A stretch of DNA of 64,000 nucleotides from Paracoccaceae bacterium. Lineage in GTDB: Bacteria; Pseudomonadota; Alphaproteobacteria; Rhodobacterales; Rhodobacteraceae. Both the position numbers and the translations under genes were made by a program. Under the pieces are notes generated by a model, which did not search any database, was not told where the DNA came from, and saw only the letters and a program-made list of their open reading frames with translations. The stretch's first letter is position 1; the number at the start of each line of letters is the position of its first letter. The stretch spans positions 21,474-85,473 of the forward strand of contig JAQWQJ010000054.1 in assembly GCA_029244725.1 (NCBI GenBank). The letters are read 5' to 3'. Shown piece by piece: positions 29,306 to 38,490 of the stretch.

Positions 29306-29968
29306 ATGGCATTGCAGGAAATCCAAGATCGTCTCCAAAAGGCCGAATCTGTGGCTGGGCGGCCGAGCGGCTCAGTTTCGCTGGTTGCCGTTTCTAAAAT
29401 GCAGCCGGATGAGCGCGTCGATTCTGTCCTTGAGCAAGGGTACCGCATCTTCGGTGAGAATCGCGTTCAAGAGGCTGCCGGCAAGTGGCCTGCGTTTAAA
29501 GAGCGTTATGAAGGCGTCGAGCTTCATCTTCTTGGGCCGCTGCAAACCAACAAGGCGCGGCAGGCGATGGAGCTGTTTGATGTTATACATAGTGTTGACC
29601 GCCCCAAGATTGCCAAGGCCATTGCGCGGCTTTCAGAAGAGCTAGGTCACTGCCCTGATCTTTTCCTTCAAGTAAACACAGGGGAAGAACCCCAGAAGGC
29701 TGGTGTGCTGCCGTCTGAACTTGATGCATTTGTAGAAGAGTGTCGGGACATGGGTCTGCCGGTGATCGGGCTTATGTGCATTCCGCCGGTGGACGAAGAG
29801 GCCTCATTGCATTTTGCCTTGCTTGCGAAACTTGCCAAGCGAAACGGACTAACGGGGCTTTCTATGGGAATGTCTGGCGATTTCGAAAAGGCTGTTGCGC
29901 AGGGCGCTACCCATGTGCGGGTTGGCAGTGCAATTTTTGGCAGTCGCGACTATCCGCCAAAAACTTAG
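29306..29968 (+). CDS. YggS/PROSC family PLP homeostasis protein
   Basis: A 220-residue PLP-binding protein of the YggS (PLPBP) family, which buffers pyridoxal phosphate. The PLP lysine is in VAVSKMQP; FGENRVQEAAGKWP, HLLGPLQTNKAR and the phosphate-binding LSMGMSGDFEKAVAQGATHVRVGSAIFG are typical. The ATG at 29306 has AGAGG six bases upstream; the longer open frame from 29174 lacks a ribosome site. Its last four bases overlap the convergent ribA gene. Confidence 0.93.
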   Translation: MALQEIQDRLQKAESVAGRPSGSVSLVAVSKMQPDERVDSVLEQGYRIFGENRVQEAAGKWPAFKERYEGVELHLLGPLQTNKARQAMELFDVIHSVDRPKIAKAIARLSEELGHCPDLFLQVNTGEEPQKAGVLPSELDAFVEECRDMGLPVIGLMCIPPVDEEASLHFALLAKLAKRNGLTGLSMGMSGDFEKAVAQGATHVRVGSAIFGSRDYPPKT

Positions 29969-31056
29969 ATCATATGACCTGACTTTGCAGCCTTAGTTGC
30001 AAGATAGTCGTGGTTAAACCGATTCTCGCCGACATGAAGCGGAACCCTTTCTGTAACGGTTATTCCGTTTTGCTCCATCATCGTGATTTTCTTGGGGTTG
30101 TTCGTCAGCAGGCGAACCGACGTGATCCCCATAGACTTCAAAATCTCACTTCCGATTTTGAAGTCGCGCTCGTCGTCCTCAAAGCCAAGACGATGGTTCG
30201 CCTCGACTGTATCGAATCCTTGATCCTGCAAAGAATAGGCACGCATCTTGTTGGCCAGTCCGATTCCGCGACCTTCTTGATTGAGATACAAGAGAACGCC
30301 TGCGCCCTGCTCTCCCATTTGGCCCAACGCGCTGCGCAATTGCGGACCACAGTCGCATTTTAAACTGCCGAGCACATCGCCGGTGAAACAGGCAGAATGC
30401 AGTCGCACCAATACTGGTGCTTCACGGTCAGGGCGGCCAACTTCAATTGCATAGTGTTCGTCGCCTCCGTCAGTCGGGCGAAAAATCCCAAGTCGCCCTG
30501 CTTCGGATGCAGCCATAGGCAAACGAGCGGCAACAACTGGTGAAAGCGAAGAGGTTTCAGCAACAACAGGTCCGGCTAGGGATGCAGGCACAAGAGTTAA
30601 GTCATTGTCGTGCGCAAAGGTCATAGGATCATCCAACGCAACCGTTACAACGCTTGGCAATAATCGCGCTGACTTTGCCAATAAGACACCGAGGCGCGCG
30701 AATGACGCGTCACCTTCGCGCAAAGCAGCCAATGGGCCCTTCATCGGAGAGTTCAGATCGTTCGATGGGTTCGCAATATCATGTATCCATGCCAGCCCAG
30801 TGTCATCTGGCAAAGCAATGCGCGCTAGATCACCATCATAAGCTCGTGCCTTCAGCGTTTCGGCGCGCCTATCTGTAATTGCCAAAACAACTTGCTGATC
30901 CAGCAAGCGCGCCTCGGCCAATCGTTCGGGCAGCAATGTTTCTGACGCCATAACCAACGCCCCATCACCTTGATCGGTGATCACTACAGGCACGCCCATT
31001 CGCAGATCTGCCCGTGCGCGGGCCAGGCGTTCCGTAATGTTAGGGGCAAATGCCAT
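29965..31056 (-). CDS. ribA: GTP cyclohydrolase II with N-terminal extension
   Basis: The C-terminal 210 residues are a complete GTP cyclohydrolase II, the first step of riboflavin synthesis. It has zinc ligands in CFTGDVLGSLKCDCGPQL, LNQEGRGIGLANKMRAY, and FDTVEANHRLGFEDDERDF with catalytic residues. The N-terminal 150 residues resemble a degenerate DHBP-synthase-like domain; the acidic motif needed for RibB activity is not evident. Such extended RibA proteins are usual in Rhodobacterales. It stands alone, with 159 bases before the divergent response regulator, where I see no FMN riboswitch. Confidence 0.92.
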   Translation of the reverse strand: MAFAPNITERLARARADLRMGVPVVITDQGDGALVMASETLLPERLAEARLLDQQVVLAITDRRAETLKARAYDGDLARIALPDDTGLAWIHDIANPSNDLNSPMKGPLAALREGDASFARLGVLLAKSARLLPSVVTVALDDPMTFAHDNDLTLVPASLAGPVVAETSSLSPVVAARLPMAASEAGRLGIFRPTDGGDEHYAIEVGRPDREAPVLVRLHSACFTGDVLGSLKCDCGPQLRSALGQMGEQGAGVLLYLNQEGRGIGLANKMRAYSLQDQGFDTVEANHRLGFEDDERDFKIGSEILKSMGITSVRLLTNNPKKITMMEQNGITVTERVPLHVGENRFNHDYLATKAAKSGHMI

Positions 31057-31215
31057 TCAGTTTCCTTCCAGATCGAAGCTTCATCTAGCCAATCGTGACA
31101 TAAATTGAAACAATTCCCTTGCAGCAGACACGTCCGCGTGAAGCATATGCAGCAAATCTTGTTAAATCATCCAATCACAATCATCTGACGTAACAAGAGG
31201 CAGGAGGTCCACATT

Positions 31216-31902
31216 ATGGCACAAATAAAGAAAATTCTTTTGGTCGACGACGACGACGACTTGCGGGAAGCGCTCAGCGAACAGTTGTTGATGTCGCAAG
31301 AGTTTGATGTGTTTGAAGCCGGAAACGGCGCGGATGCAGTCGTTCGATCTAAAGAAGGTATATTCGATTTGGTCATCTTGGACGTTGGCCTGCCTGACAC
31401 GGACGGTCGCGAACTTTGCGCGTTATTGCGAAAGCAGGGTGTTAAGTCGCCGATCCTGATGTTGACCGGACATGATACGGACGCCGACACCATTCTCGGG
31501 CTTAATTCTGGCGCGAATGACTATGTAACTAAGCCTTTTAAGTTCCCTGTCCTGCTTGCACGCATTCGTGCGCAGCTGCGCCAGCACGAGCAATCTGAAG
31601 ACGCCATTTTTCAATTGGGCCCGTATTCTTTTAAACCGGCAACCAAGATGTTGGTCACTGAAGAGGACAGAAAAATTCGCCTTACCGAGAAAGAGGCGAA
31701 CATTCTGAAGTTCCTATATCGCTCGAATGACGCGGTTGTAGCACGGGACGTTCTTTTGCACGAAGTGTGGGGATATAATGCTGGCGTGACAACGCACACA
31801 TTAGAAACCCACATTTATCGGCTTCGGCAAAAAATTGAACCAGATCCGTCAAATGCCCGCCTTCTTGTGACCGAATCTGGCGGATACCGTCTCAATGCGT
31901 AA
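31216..31902 (+). CDS. OmpR/PhoB-family response regulator (orphan)
   Basis: A 228-residue two-domain regulator. The receiver domain has the acidic cluster DDDDD at 11-15, phosphoacceptor Asp56 in LVILDVGLPD, a Thr in MLTGHD and Lys in TKPF. The C-terminal winged helix (about 125-228) ends in HIYRLRQKIEPDPSNARLLVTESGGYRL. No histidine kinase lies nearby. An orphan OmpR-type regulator of this form with no adjacent kinase suggests CenR-like envelope regulators of alphaproteobacteria, but I cannot confirm orthology. AGGAGG precedes the ATG. Confidence 0.9.
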   Translation: MAQIKKILLVDDDDDLREALSEQLLMSQEFDVFEAGNGADAVVRSKEGIFDLVILDVGLPDTDGRELCALLRKQGVKSPILMLTGHDTDADTILGLNSGANDYVTKPFKFPVLLARIRAQLRQHEQSEDAIFQLGPYSFKPATKMLVTEEDRKIRLTEKEANILKFLYRSNDAVVARDVLLHEVWGYNAGVTTHTLETHIYRLRQKIEPDPSNARLLVTESGGYRLNA

Positions 31903-31949
31903 GGAATTGGTAAGTTTGATGTGCATCAATAGTGAATGTGAGTTAGGCT

Positions 31950-32046
31950 GCTAGGAAAGAACAAGAATTCAGTACCCGCGCATATCCGGGTTATGATATG
32001 CACCTCCCTGTTGGACTGGCCCGGGCACTGCCCGGGTCTTTTTTTT
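31950..32046 (+). ncRNA. Candidate small RNA / 3'-UTR RNA with anti-SD-like loop and strong terminator
   Basis: Downstream of the response regulator a stem GCATATC/GATATGC (31980-31986 with 31995-32001) is followed by a single-stranded CACCTCCCTGTTGGAC. A perfect 7-bp CCCGGGC/GCCCGGG terminator follows (32020-32026 with 32030-32036) with eight Ts. The order hairpin, C/U-rich segment, terminator is that of alphaproteobacterial sRNAs whose CCUCC-type loops bind ribosome sites. The 5' end is guessed; I see no convincing promoter, so processing from the regulator mRNA is equally possible. At minimum the terminator at 32020-32046 is real. Confidence 0.35.
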
Positions 32047-32101
32047 GGGCCATCAATTTTATAGTCTGTATCGACCTTTCCCTCTTCCATAAGGAATTCA
32101 T

Positions 32102-33043
32102 ATGCGACCAACTGCGTTTTCCAGGCCCGGCAAGTTTTATCGCGGAAACATTCACACCCATTCCACCCAATCTGATGGCGCGCTTGATCCCGCCGAGGTT
32201 TGCCGTCGTTACAAGGAAAAGGGGTATGATTTTATATCGCTGACAGACCATTTTATGGGCACGTATGATTATCCGGTAACCGATACCCGTCCGTTCCGAG
32301 ATGGCGAGTTCACAACCATTTTGGGCGTTGAACTACATTCGGGCGCAAATAGCCTGGGCGAGATTTGGCATATTCTTGCGGTCGGCCTGCCATTGGATTT
32401 CGCGCCCTCGAATTCTCCGGGCAACGACCCATTGCCAGATCAAGAAACTGGCCCCCAGATCGCCCAGCGCGCGGTGGACGCCGGAGCGTTCGTTGCAATT
32501 GCGCATCCCGAATGGTCCGGTCTTTCCGAAGCCGACATGAAATCAATCGAGTCCGCCCACGCGGTTGAAGTCTACAACCATGGTTGTGAGGTCGAATGCG
32601 ATCGTGCCAGCGGACTACATGCGGCCGACATACTGGCCCAATCTGGCAAGCGGGTTAGCTTTATCGCGACAGACGACGCGCATTTTAGACATGGCGACAT
32701 GGACGCCTTTGGTGGCTGGGTCATGGTCAAAGCCGAAGCGAATGATCCCGATGCATTGCTTAACGCGCTTAAAGACGGGGCAATGTATGCCTCGACGGGT
32801 CCAGAAATTCACGACATCGAAATTGACGGCGACGAAGTCCGCGTAAAATGCTCGCCAGCCGAAGGCATTGCGGTTCTCGGTCAAACGGCGTCGACGGTTG
32901 GTGCATTCGGCGATGGTTTGACCGAGGCCACCCTTGATATTACCCGCCTTAAAGATAGCCCGTGGATACGCGTGACCGTTTTTGGACCTAATGGCAAACG
33001 CGCTTGGAGCAATCCAATCTGGCGAGACGAATTCTGCCTATAA
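32102..33043 (+). CDS. PHP-domain metal-dependent phosphoesterase
   Basis: A 313-residue protein with the four PHP motifs. They are GNIHTHSTQSDG near the start, SLTDHFMG, an IAHPEWSG segment, and ATDDAHF toward residue 200. PHP domains bind two or three metals and hydrolyse phosphoesters. This stand-alone family (with a C-terminal beta-rich portion after about 230) has no fixed substrate; nucleotide or DNA-end phosphatase activity is known for relatives. The ATG follows AAGGAATTCAT. It is 66 bases upstream of xth, so a DNA-repair connection is possible but unproven. Confidence 0.88.
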   Translation: MRPTAFSRPGKFYRGNIHTHSTQSDGALDPAEVCRRYKEKGYDFISLTDHFMGTYDYPVTDTRPFRDGEFTTILGVELHSGANSLGEIWHILAVGLPLDFAPSNSPGNDPLPDQETGPQIAQRAVDAGAFVAIAHPEWSGLSEADMKSIESAHAVEVYNHGCEVECDRASGLHAADILAQSGKRVSFIATDDAHFRHGDMDAFGGWVMVKAEANDPDALLNALKDGAMYASTGPEIHDIEIDGDEVRVKCSPAEGIAVLGQTASTVGAFGDGLTEATLDITRLKDSPWIRVTVFGPNGKRAWSNPIWRDEFCL

Positions 33044-33109
33044 CGCGGGTTGCATGGCCCCAAGCCTACGTGCATGGTCGCGCGAAACACGATTTTCACG
33101 GAGTTTAAT

Positions 33110-33898
33110 ATGTCTTTCACCATCGCCACTTGGAACATCAACTCGGTACGTCTTCGGGCGCCTATTGTTCAAAAACTGATGGAAGAAGAGATGCCGGATA
33201 TCCTCTGTTTGCAGGAATGCAAAAGTCCGGTGGACAAAATCCCGTTCGAGCAATTTCAAGAGATCGGCTATACTCACATGGTCGCCAATGGGCAAAAGGG
33301 CTATAACGGCGTCGCGATTTTTTCAAAGCTGCCAATGAAAGAAGCTGGGATGAAGGATTTCGCCAACCTTGGTCATGCCCGTCACATTGCCGGTGAACTT
33401 GAGAACGGCGTGACCATTCACAATTTCTACGTTCCAGCTGGTGGTGATGTGCCTGACCGCACAGTGAATGAGAAATTTGGCCAAAAGCTAGATTTCCTGA
33501 CAGAGATGCGTGATTGGTTCCACGCCGAAAAGCCCGAGAAGTCGATCCTTGTAGGCGATTTGAACATTGCCCCGCGCGAGGATGATGTTTGGAATCACAA
33601 ACAACTTCTCAAAGTCGTCAGCCACACACCTATTGAGGTCGAGCATATGGCCGAAACTCAGAATGCTGGGGATTGGGTCGATGTAACCCGCAAGGATATT
33701 CCGGACGGTCTGCTTTATAGCTGGTGGTCATACCGCGCCAAAGATTGGGACACTGCCAACAAGGGGCGCCGGCTTGATCACGTCTGGGCGACCTCGGACA
33801 TTTCTAACGCCTCGCATTCTAGCAGAATTTTGCGAGAGGCACGGGGTTGGGAAAAGCCTTCGGATCATGCCCCTATCTTTGCGACTTTCGATCTTTGA
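33110..33898 (+). CDS. xth: Exodeoxyribonuclease III
   Basis: ExoIII (262 aa) is the AP endonuclease/3'-5' exonuclease of base-excision repair. It shows ATWNINSVRLR, the metal Glu in LCLQECK, GDLNIAPREDDVWN and the closing SDHAPIFATF with catalytic Asp-His. The ATG at 33110 has GGAG upstream and begins the conserved N-terminus; the longer frame from 33050 does not add conserved sequence. Normal length. Confidence 0.95.
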   Translation: MSFTIATWNINSVRLRAPIVQKLMEEEMPDILCLQECKSPVDKIPFEQFQEIGYTHMVANGQKGYNGVAIFSKLPMKEAGMKDFANLGHARHIAGELENGVTIHNFYVPAGGDVPDRTVNEKFGQKLDFLTEMRDWFHAEKPEKSILVGDLNIAPREDDVWNHKQLLKVVSHTPIEVEHMAETQNAGDWVDVTRKDIPDGLLYSWWSYRAKDWDTANKGRRLDHVWATSDISNASHSSRILREARGWEKPSDHAPIFATFDL

Positions 33899-33979
33899 TA
33901 TTGATTTGACGAAACGTCGCTCTCTACATTCCGTAAGCATCAAGTAATGTAAGCTCCAACAAATTTGTGGGAGCATTTC

Positions 33980-35155
33980 ATGGACGACATCGTAATCCTA
34001 TCCGGCGCACGCACTGCAATCGGCACGTTTGGGGGTTCGCTTGCTGGCATCCCACCGATTGATCTGGCTGCGAAAGTTTCGGCTGAGGCTATTGAACGTG
34101 CTGGTGTTGAGAGCGGCCAAATCGGCCACGTAATGTTTGGCCACATCATCAATACCGAGCCGCGTGATATGTATCTAAGCCGCGTTGCTGCAATGAATGC
34201 CGGCATCCCCGAGACGACGCCAGCCATGAACGTAAACAGGCTTTGCGGCTCTGGCCTCCAGGCCATCGTGTCTGCCACTCAATCTTTGATGCTAGGCGAT
34301 GCTGATTTTGCGCTTGCGGGTGGTGCCGAAAACATGAGCCGTTCGCCCTTTATCATTCCAGATCAACGCTGGGGCGCTAAGATGGGCGATGTGAAAACGC
34401 TAGACATGATGCTTGGCGCTTTAAACTGTCCATTTGGCACTGGTCACATGGGGGTTACGGCTGAAAACGTGTCCGATGAACATTCTGTGACCCGTGAAGA
34501 ACAAGACGCCTTTGCTGTTGAAAGCCAGCGACGCGCCGCAGCAGCGATCGAGGCGGGACACTTCAAAGATCAGATCATTCCTGTTGAGGTAAAGCGTCGG
34601 CGCGAGGTGGTGGCGTTTGACACCGACGAGCATCCAAAATTGACGACGCTTGAAACCCTCGCGGGTTTGCGGCCTGCGTTTAAGAAAGACGGCAGTGTCA
34701 CAGCCGGCAACGCAAGTGGTATCAATGATGGTGCGGCGGCGATCGTTTTGGCAACAGCGAGCGCGGCTGAAAAGGCTGGTCTAAAACCCAGAGCCCGAAT
34801 TCTTGGCTACGCCCATGCCGGTGTCCGACCCGAGGTTATGGGCATTGGCCCGGTTCCTGCGGTTGAAGCATTGCTAAAGCGCATCGACATGGACGCCGAC
34901 CAGTTTGATGTAGTCGAAAGCAACGAAGCTTTTGCCGCGCAAGCTTTGGCTGTGAATAAAAACCTTGGGCTAAATCCTGCCAAAGTAAATCCAAACGGCG
35001 GTGCCATTGCCCTTGGCCATCCAGTCGGCGCAACGGGGGCAATTATCACCATCAAAACAATGTATGAACTTGAGCGTATTGGTGGCCGATACGGGCTTAT
35101 GACTATGTGTATCGGTGGCGGTCAGGGCATCGCGATGGCGATCGAACGTCTATGA
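33980..35155 (+). CDS. Acetyl-CoA acetyltransferase (thiolase)
   Basis: A 391-residue thiolase. The acyl-accepting Cys lies in VNRLCGSGLQAI (about residue 88). The His motif is NPNGGAIALGHPVGATGA and the second Cys is in MTMCIGGGQG. Biosynthetic (acetoacetyl-CoA forming) and degradative thiolases are not separable by these motifs. Start chosen at ATG 33980, where the conserved MDDIVILSGARTAIGTFGG begins and a GGGAGC site lies ten bases upstream. It overlaps the convergent yaaA gene by six bases. Confidence 0.93.
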   Translation: MDDIVILSGARTAIGTFGGSLAGIPPIDLAAKVSAEAIERAGVESGQIGHVMFGHIINTEPRDMYLSRVAAMNAGIPETTPAMNVNRLCGSGLQAIVSATQSLMLGDADFALAGGAENMSRSPFIIPDQRWGAKMGDVKTLDMMLGALNCPFGTGHMGVTAENVSDEHSVTREEQDAFAVESQRRAAAAIEAGHFKDQIIPVEVKRRREVVAFDTDEHPKLTTLETLAGLRPAFKKDGSVTAGNASGINDGAAAIVLATASAAEKAGLKPRARILGYAHAGVRPEVMGIGPVPAVEALLKRIDMDADQFDVVESNEAFAAQALAVNKNLGLNPAKVNPNGGAIALGHPVGATGAIITIKTMYELERIGGRYGLMTMCIGGGQGIAMAIERL

Positions 35156-35929
35156 GACCACTTCAGGATAGTCGCGATGAAAGACCCAACGGTCCCCTTC
35201 CGACATCTTGGGCTGGTATTTATAGCCGCCAAAATCAAAGTCCTTAAGCCCCTCAGGATCAGTTACGCGGCGCTGAATAACAAACCGCGCCATTGATCCA
35301 CGCGCTTTTTTGGCAAAGAACGAAACGATTTTGGCCTCGCCGTTTTTTTCTTCCATGAATACAGGTGTGATGACACGCAGTTTTAACGCTTTGGTGTCAG
35401 CAGCTCCGAAGTATTCCTGACTTGCGCAATTGACCAAGGTTTCCGTGCCAAGCTCATCTGCTTGCGCGACCAAAGCCTTTGAAATCTGCGTCCCCCAATA
35501 GTCATAAAGGTTTTTTCCGCGTCGAGTTTTTAGCCGGCTACCCATTTCCAAGCGATATGGCTGAATGGCATCCAACGGGCGTAGAACGCCGTAAAGCCCG
35601 GACAGAATACGCAAATGATCCTGCGCCCAATCCAGTTCGTCTTGTTCAAGTGATGCGGCCTCAAGACCGATATACGTGTCACCAGCAAAGGCACGAACGG
35701 CGGGGCGGATGGTTTCAGTTTCAGGTTCGGCTTCAAAAGCTTTGAACCTATCTCGGTTCAAGCGCGCCAAATCTGCTGACAGGTCCATCAGCTTTCTAAG
35801 ATCGCCAAGTGTTTGTCCGCGCATGGTCTTAGACAATCGCACAGCATCGGCCTGAAAGTCAGGATGCGTGATTTCGCCAACGACCGGCGACCAGTCCAAA
35901 CGTTTTGCAGGTGAAATGACAACCAGCAT
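35150..35929 (-). CDS. yaaA: YaaA family peroxide-stress protein
   Basis: A 259-residue DUF328/YaaA protein. The N-terminus MLVVISPAKRLDW and the segment LSGLYGVLRPLDAIQPYRLEMGSRL are diagnostic, as is VVNCASQEY-like LVNCASQEYFGAAD. In E. coli YaaA lowers free iron and protects DNA during peroxide stress, and binds DNA. It is convergent with the thiolase gene and 29 bases downstream of recQ on the same strand. Confidence 0.93.
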   Translation of the reverse strand: MLVVISPAKRLDWSPVVGEITHPDFQADAVRLSKTMRGQTLGDLRKLMDLSADLARLNRDRFKAFEAEPETETIRPAVRAFAGDTYIGLEAASLEQDELDWAQDHLRILSGLYGVLRPLDAIQPYRLEMGSRLKTRRGKNLYDYWGTQISKALVAQADELGTETLVNCASQEYFGAADTKALKLRVITPVFMEEKNGEAKIVSFFAKKARGSMARFVIQRRVTDPEGLKDFDFGGYKYQPKMSEGDRWVFHRDYPEVVS

Positions 35930-35958
35930 GATCTTCCCCCAAATGCTTCGCGAAAGGT

Positions 35959-37998
35959 CTAGCCTGCCTCGCGCAGGACGTCCAGAAAAGCGGCGCCGAA
36001 ACGTTCCGCTTTACGATCGCCGAGCACGCGTTCGATGGCCAATTGATCTCCGCCACGGAGTTGGGCGACCTTGGCAAGCTGCGAGGCCGAACAGCTTAGG
36101 GGTTTATCCGTTCCAGCCAGCCCTCGTGATAGATCGGCTTGTACTTCCATCAACCGGTCATAAACATTGCCTGCTTCTTTGCCCGCCAGTTTTCGCCGTG
36201 TTGGATGCATTTCAGGCGCGTCTTGCGCCACAACAGACAAAAATGCGTCGCCGTACCGCTCAAGTTTCTTTGCGCCAATCCCATTGATCCGCGCCATATC
36301 GTCAAGCGTCTTGGGGCGCGCCTCGGCCATTTCGATCAGTGTGCGGTCTGGAAAAATGATATAGGCAGGTACGGCTGCCTGTTCAGCCAGCGCACGTCGT
36401 TTGGCCTTGAGCGCGGACAGCAAAGGTGCGTCCTCTTCGGACACCATGGATTTTACTGCCGGTCGACGCTTGGCCGCTTTGATCGTGTCTTGGCGTAACT
36501 CAATCGTCGCCTCATCGCGCAGGATTGGGCGCGCAGCATCGGTCATCTGCAATGCCCCGTGACGTTCGGCATCTGGGCGGATTAGATCATGCCCCATCAT
36601 CTGACGGAAAATCGCCTGCCACTGCGGGCGCGAATATTCCTTACCAACACCAAAAGTCGGCAGCTGATCGTGATTCCGACCCATCACCTTGTCGGTTTCA
36701 TTCCCAAGTAGAATGTCGATCAAATGCCCCGCGCCAAAACCCTCGTTGGTGCGCAGGATGGCGGACAATGCTTTGCGAACCGCCAAGGTGCCATCAAACG
36801 TCATGGGCGGCACATCGCAGAGATCGCACTTGCCGCATTTGATGTCACTTTCACCAAAATACCCAAGCAGAGTTTCGCGGCGACATCTCAATGCCTCGGC
36901 CAATCCTAACAGAGCATTCAAACGACCATGGTCAGCCGCTCGGCGCTCAGGAGGGGCCAATCCTTCGTCGATCTGACTACGTCGAAGTCGAATGTCTTCG
37001 GGTCCAAACAGCGTCAAAGTTTCTGCGGCGGCTCCATCACGACCGGCACGCCCGATTTCCTGATAGTAAGCCTCAATAGACTTTGGCAGATCAGCATGTG
37101 CGACCCACCGAATATCTGGCTTGTCGATACCCATGCCAAAGGCAACCGTGGCAACAACAATCAAACCATCTTCGCGCTGAAAACGCGCCTCTGTTATCCG
37201 CCGATCCTCGGCTTGCATGCCGCCGTGATAATGCGTGGCGGCATGTCCAGCGTCGCGCAAAGCTTTGGCCAAAACCTCAGTCTTAGCGCGCGTTCCGCAG
37301 TAGACGATGCCTGATTGACCTTTTCGTGCATCCGCAAAGTCCAATATCTGGCGGCGCGGACCGTCTTTCGCGGCAAAATTCAAATGGATGTTGGGCCGAT
37401 CAAAACCGCGAAGAAAGATCGTCGGTTTTTCGTCCTGGAACAGACGTTCGACAATCTCGTCCCGCGTTTCTTGGTCGGCGGTCGCTGTAAACGCCGCTAA
37501 AGGCACATTAAGGGCACGACGCAACTCACCGATCCGCAAGTAGTCAGGGCGGAAATCGTGCCCCCACTGGCTGACACAATGGGCCTCGTCCACTGCGATA
37601 AGCGATACATTGATCCGCCGCAGCAGGTTCATCGCCGAGCCTGCCGCCAAACGCTCAGGCGCCATATAAAGCAGCTTAAGGCGTCCGGCATCCAGCGCTT
37701 CATACACCTGATCGGTTTCTTCAGGTGTATTGCCCGAGGTCAGCGCCCCAGCCTCAACTCCGGCTTCACGAAGGGCACGAACTTGATCGCGCATCAGGGC
37801 TATCAACGGCGAAATGACAACAGTCACACCATCGCGCATAAGCGCAGGCAATTGAAAACAAAGTGATTTTCCACCGCCGGTGGGCATAATTGCCAACGCA
37901 TTTTGGCCAGCGGCAACGCAATCCACAATTTCAGCCTGTCCAAGCCGAAAGGATTCGAATCCGAAAACGTCGCGCAATAACGCGTCGCGGTTGCTCAT
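35959..37998 (-). CDS. recQ: ATP-dependent DNA helicase RecQ
   Basis: A 679-residue superfamily 2 helicase. It has Walker A MPTGGGKS, DEAHCVSQWGHDFRPDY (DEAH box and aromatic-rich loop), motif VI QEIGRAGRDG, and the RQC zinc site (CRRE...CGKCDLC) near 370-395. An HRDC domain (about 510-590, with DRTLIEMAEARP and INGIGAKKLERYG) and a further HRDC-like tail end at DVLREAG. It unwinds recombination and stalled-fork intermediates. Such tandem C-terminal helix-hairpin domains are usual in alphaproteobacterial RecQ. Confidence 0.96.
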   Translation of the reverse strand: MSNRDALLRDVFGFESFRLGQAEIVDCVAAGQNALAIMPTGGGKSLCFQLPALMRDGVTVVISPLIALMRDQVRALREAGVEAGALTSGNTPEETDQVYEALDAGRLKLLYMAPERLAAGSAMNLLRRINVSLIAVDEAHCVSQWGHDFRPDYLRIGELRRALNVPLAAFTATADQETRDEIVERLFQDEKPTIFLRGFDRPNIHLNFAAKDGPRRQILDFADARKGQSGIVYCGTRAKTEVLAKALRDAGHAATHYHGGMQAEDRRITEARFQREDGLIVVATVAFGMGIDKPDIRWVAHADLPKSIEAYYQEIGRAGRDGAAAETLTLFGPEDIRLRRSQIDEGLAPPERRAADHGRLNALLGLAEALRCRRETLLGYFGESDIKCGKCDLCDVPPMTFDGTLAVRKALSAILRTNEGFGAGHLIDILLGNETDKVMGRNHDQLPTFGVGKEYSRPQWQAIFRQMMGHDLIRPDAERHGALQMTDAARPILRDEATIELRQDTIKAAKRRPAVKSMVSEEDAPLLSALKAKRRALAEQAAVPAYIIFPDRTLIEMAEARPKTLDDMARINGIGAKKLERYGDAFLSVVAQDAPEMHPTRRKLAGKEAGNVYDRLMEVQADLSRGLAGTDKPLSCSASQLAKVAQLRGGDQLAIERVLGDRKAERFGAAFLDVLREAG

Positions 37999-38074
37999 CT
38001 GGGAAACCCTGTTTGGTTAGTTGTCTGCTCTTAGAGCAACAATTTCACATTAAGGAATCTTGAACAAGGCAAGA

Positions 38075-38362
38075 TCACATAAACAGCATACGGTTGTTTT
38101 GAAGAATAATTTGAATCACGATCAGACCAATAAACGCCACCAAAGGCGCAAGGTCCATTGGACCGGTATTCGGCAAAAATCGTCTAATTGGCGTGTAAAT
38201 CGGGTCAAGCAAACGGGTCAGGCCGTTCCATATCTGACTAACCATCGGTTGATATGGGTTTAGCACTTGAAATGAGATCAGCCAGCTCATGATGATATGG
38301 GCAATCATTACATACCAGACGACATCAATGAGTAGCATCAGAATCTGATAAAGTGACTGCAT
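38075..38362 (-). CDS. YggT family membrane protein
   Basis: From ATG 38362 (AGGAAACGAG upstream) the product has 95 residues with two hydrophobic segments (LYQILMLLIDVVWYVMIAHII and APLVAFIGLIVIQIIL). Between them is the YggT hallmark GLTRLLDPIYTPIRRFLPNTGPMDLAP. The family is linked to osmotic stress and to assembly of membrane complexes; a precise role is not established. It is single, with recQ 76 bases downstream on the same strand. Confidence 0.9.
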   Translation of the reverse strand: MQSLYQILMLLIDVVWYVMIAHIIMSWLISFQVLNPYQPMVSQIWNGLTRLLDPIYTPIRRFLPNTGPMDLAPLVAFIGLIVIQIILQNNRMLFM

Positions 38363-38490
38363 GTTTCTCGTTTCCTCTTGTTGTTGATCCAACAGGTAAG
38401 GTCTTGGTCGCTAAAGGGCAAGAGTGCCGCAGGGTATGTATTGACGCTCAACTACTCTTGTCAGATCACGATGGGTAAGGAGACCACTTC

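Noticed and set aside
31057..31215. Possible FMN riboswitch before ribA
   Set aside because: I found no conserved FMN-aptamer junction sequences in the gap; it appears to hold only divergent promoters.
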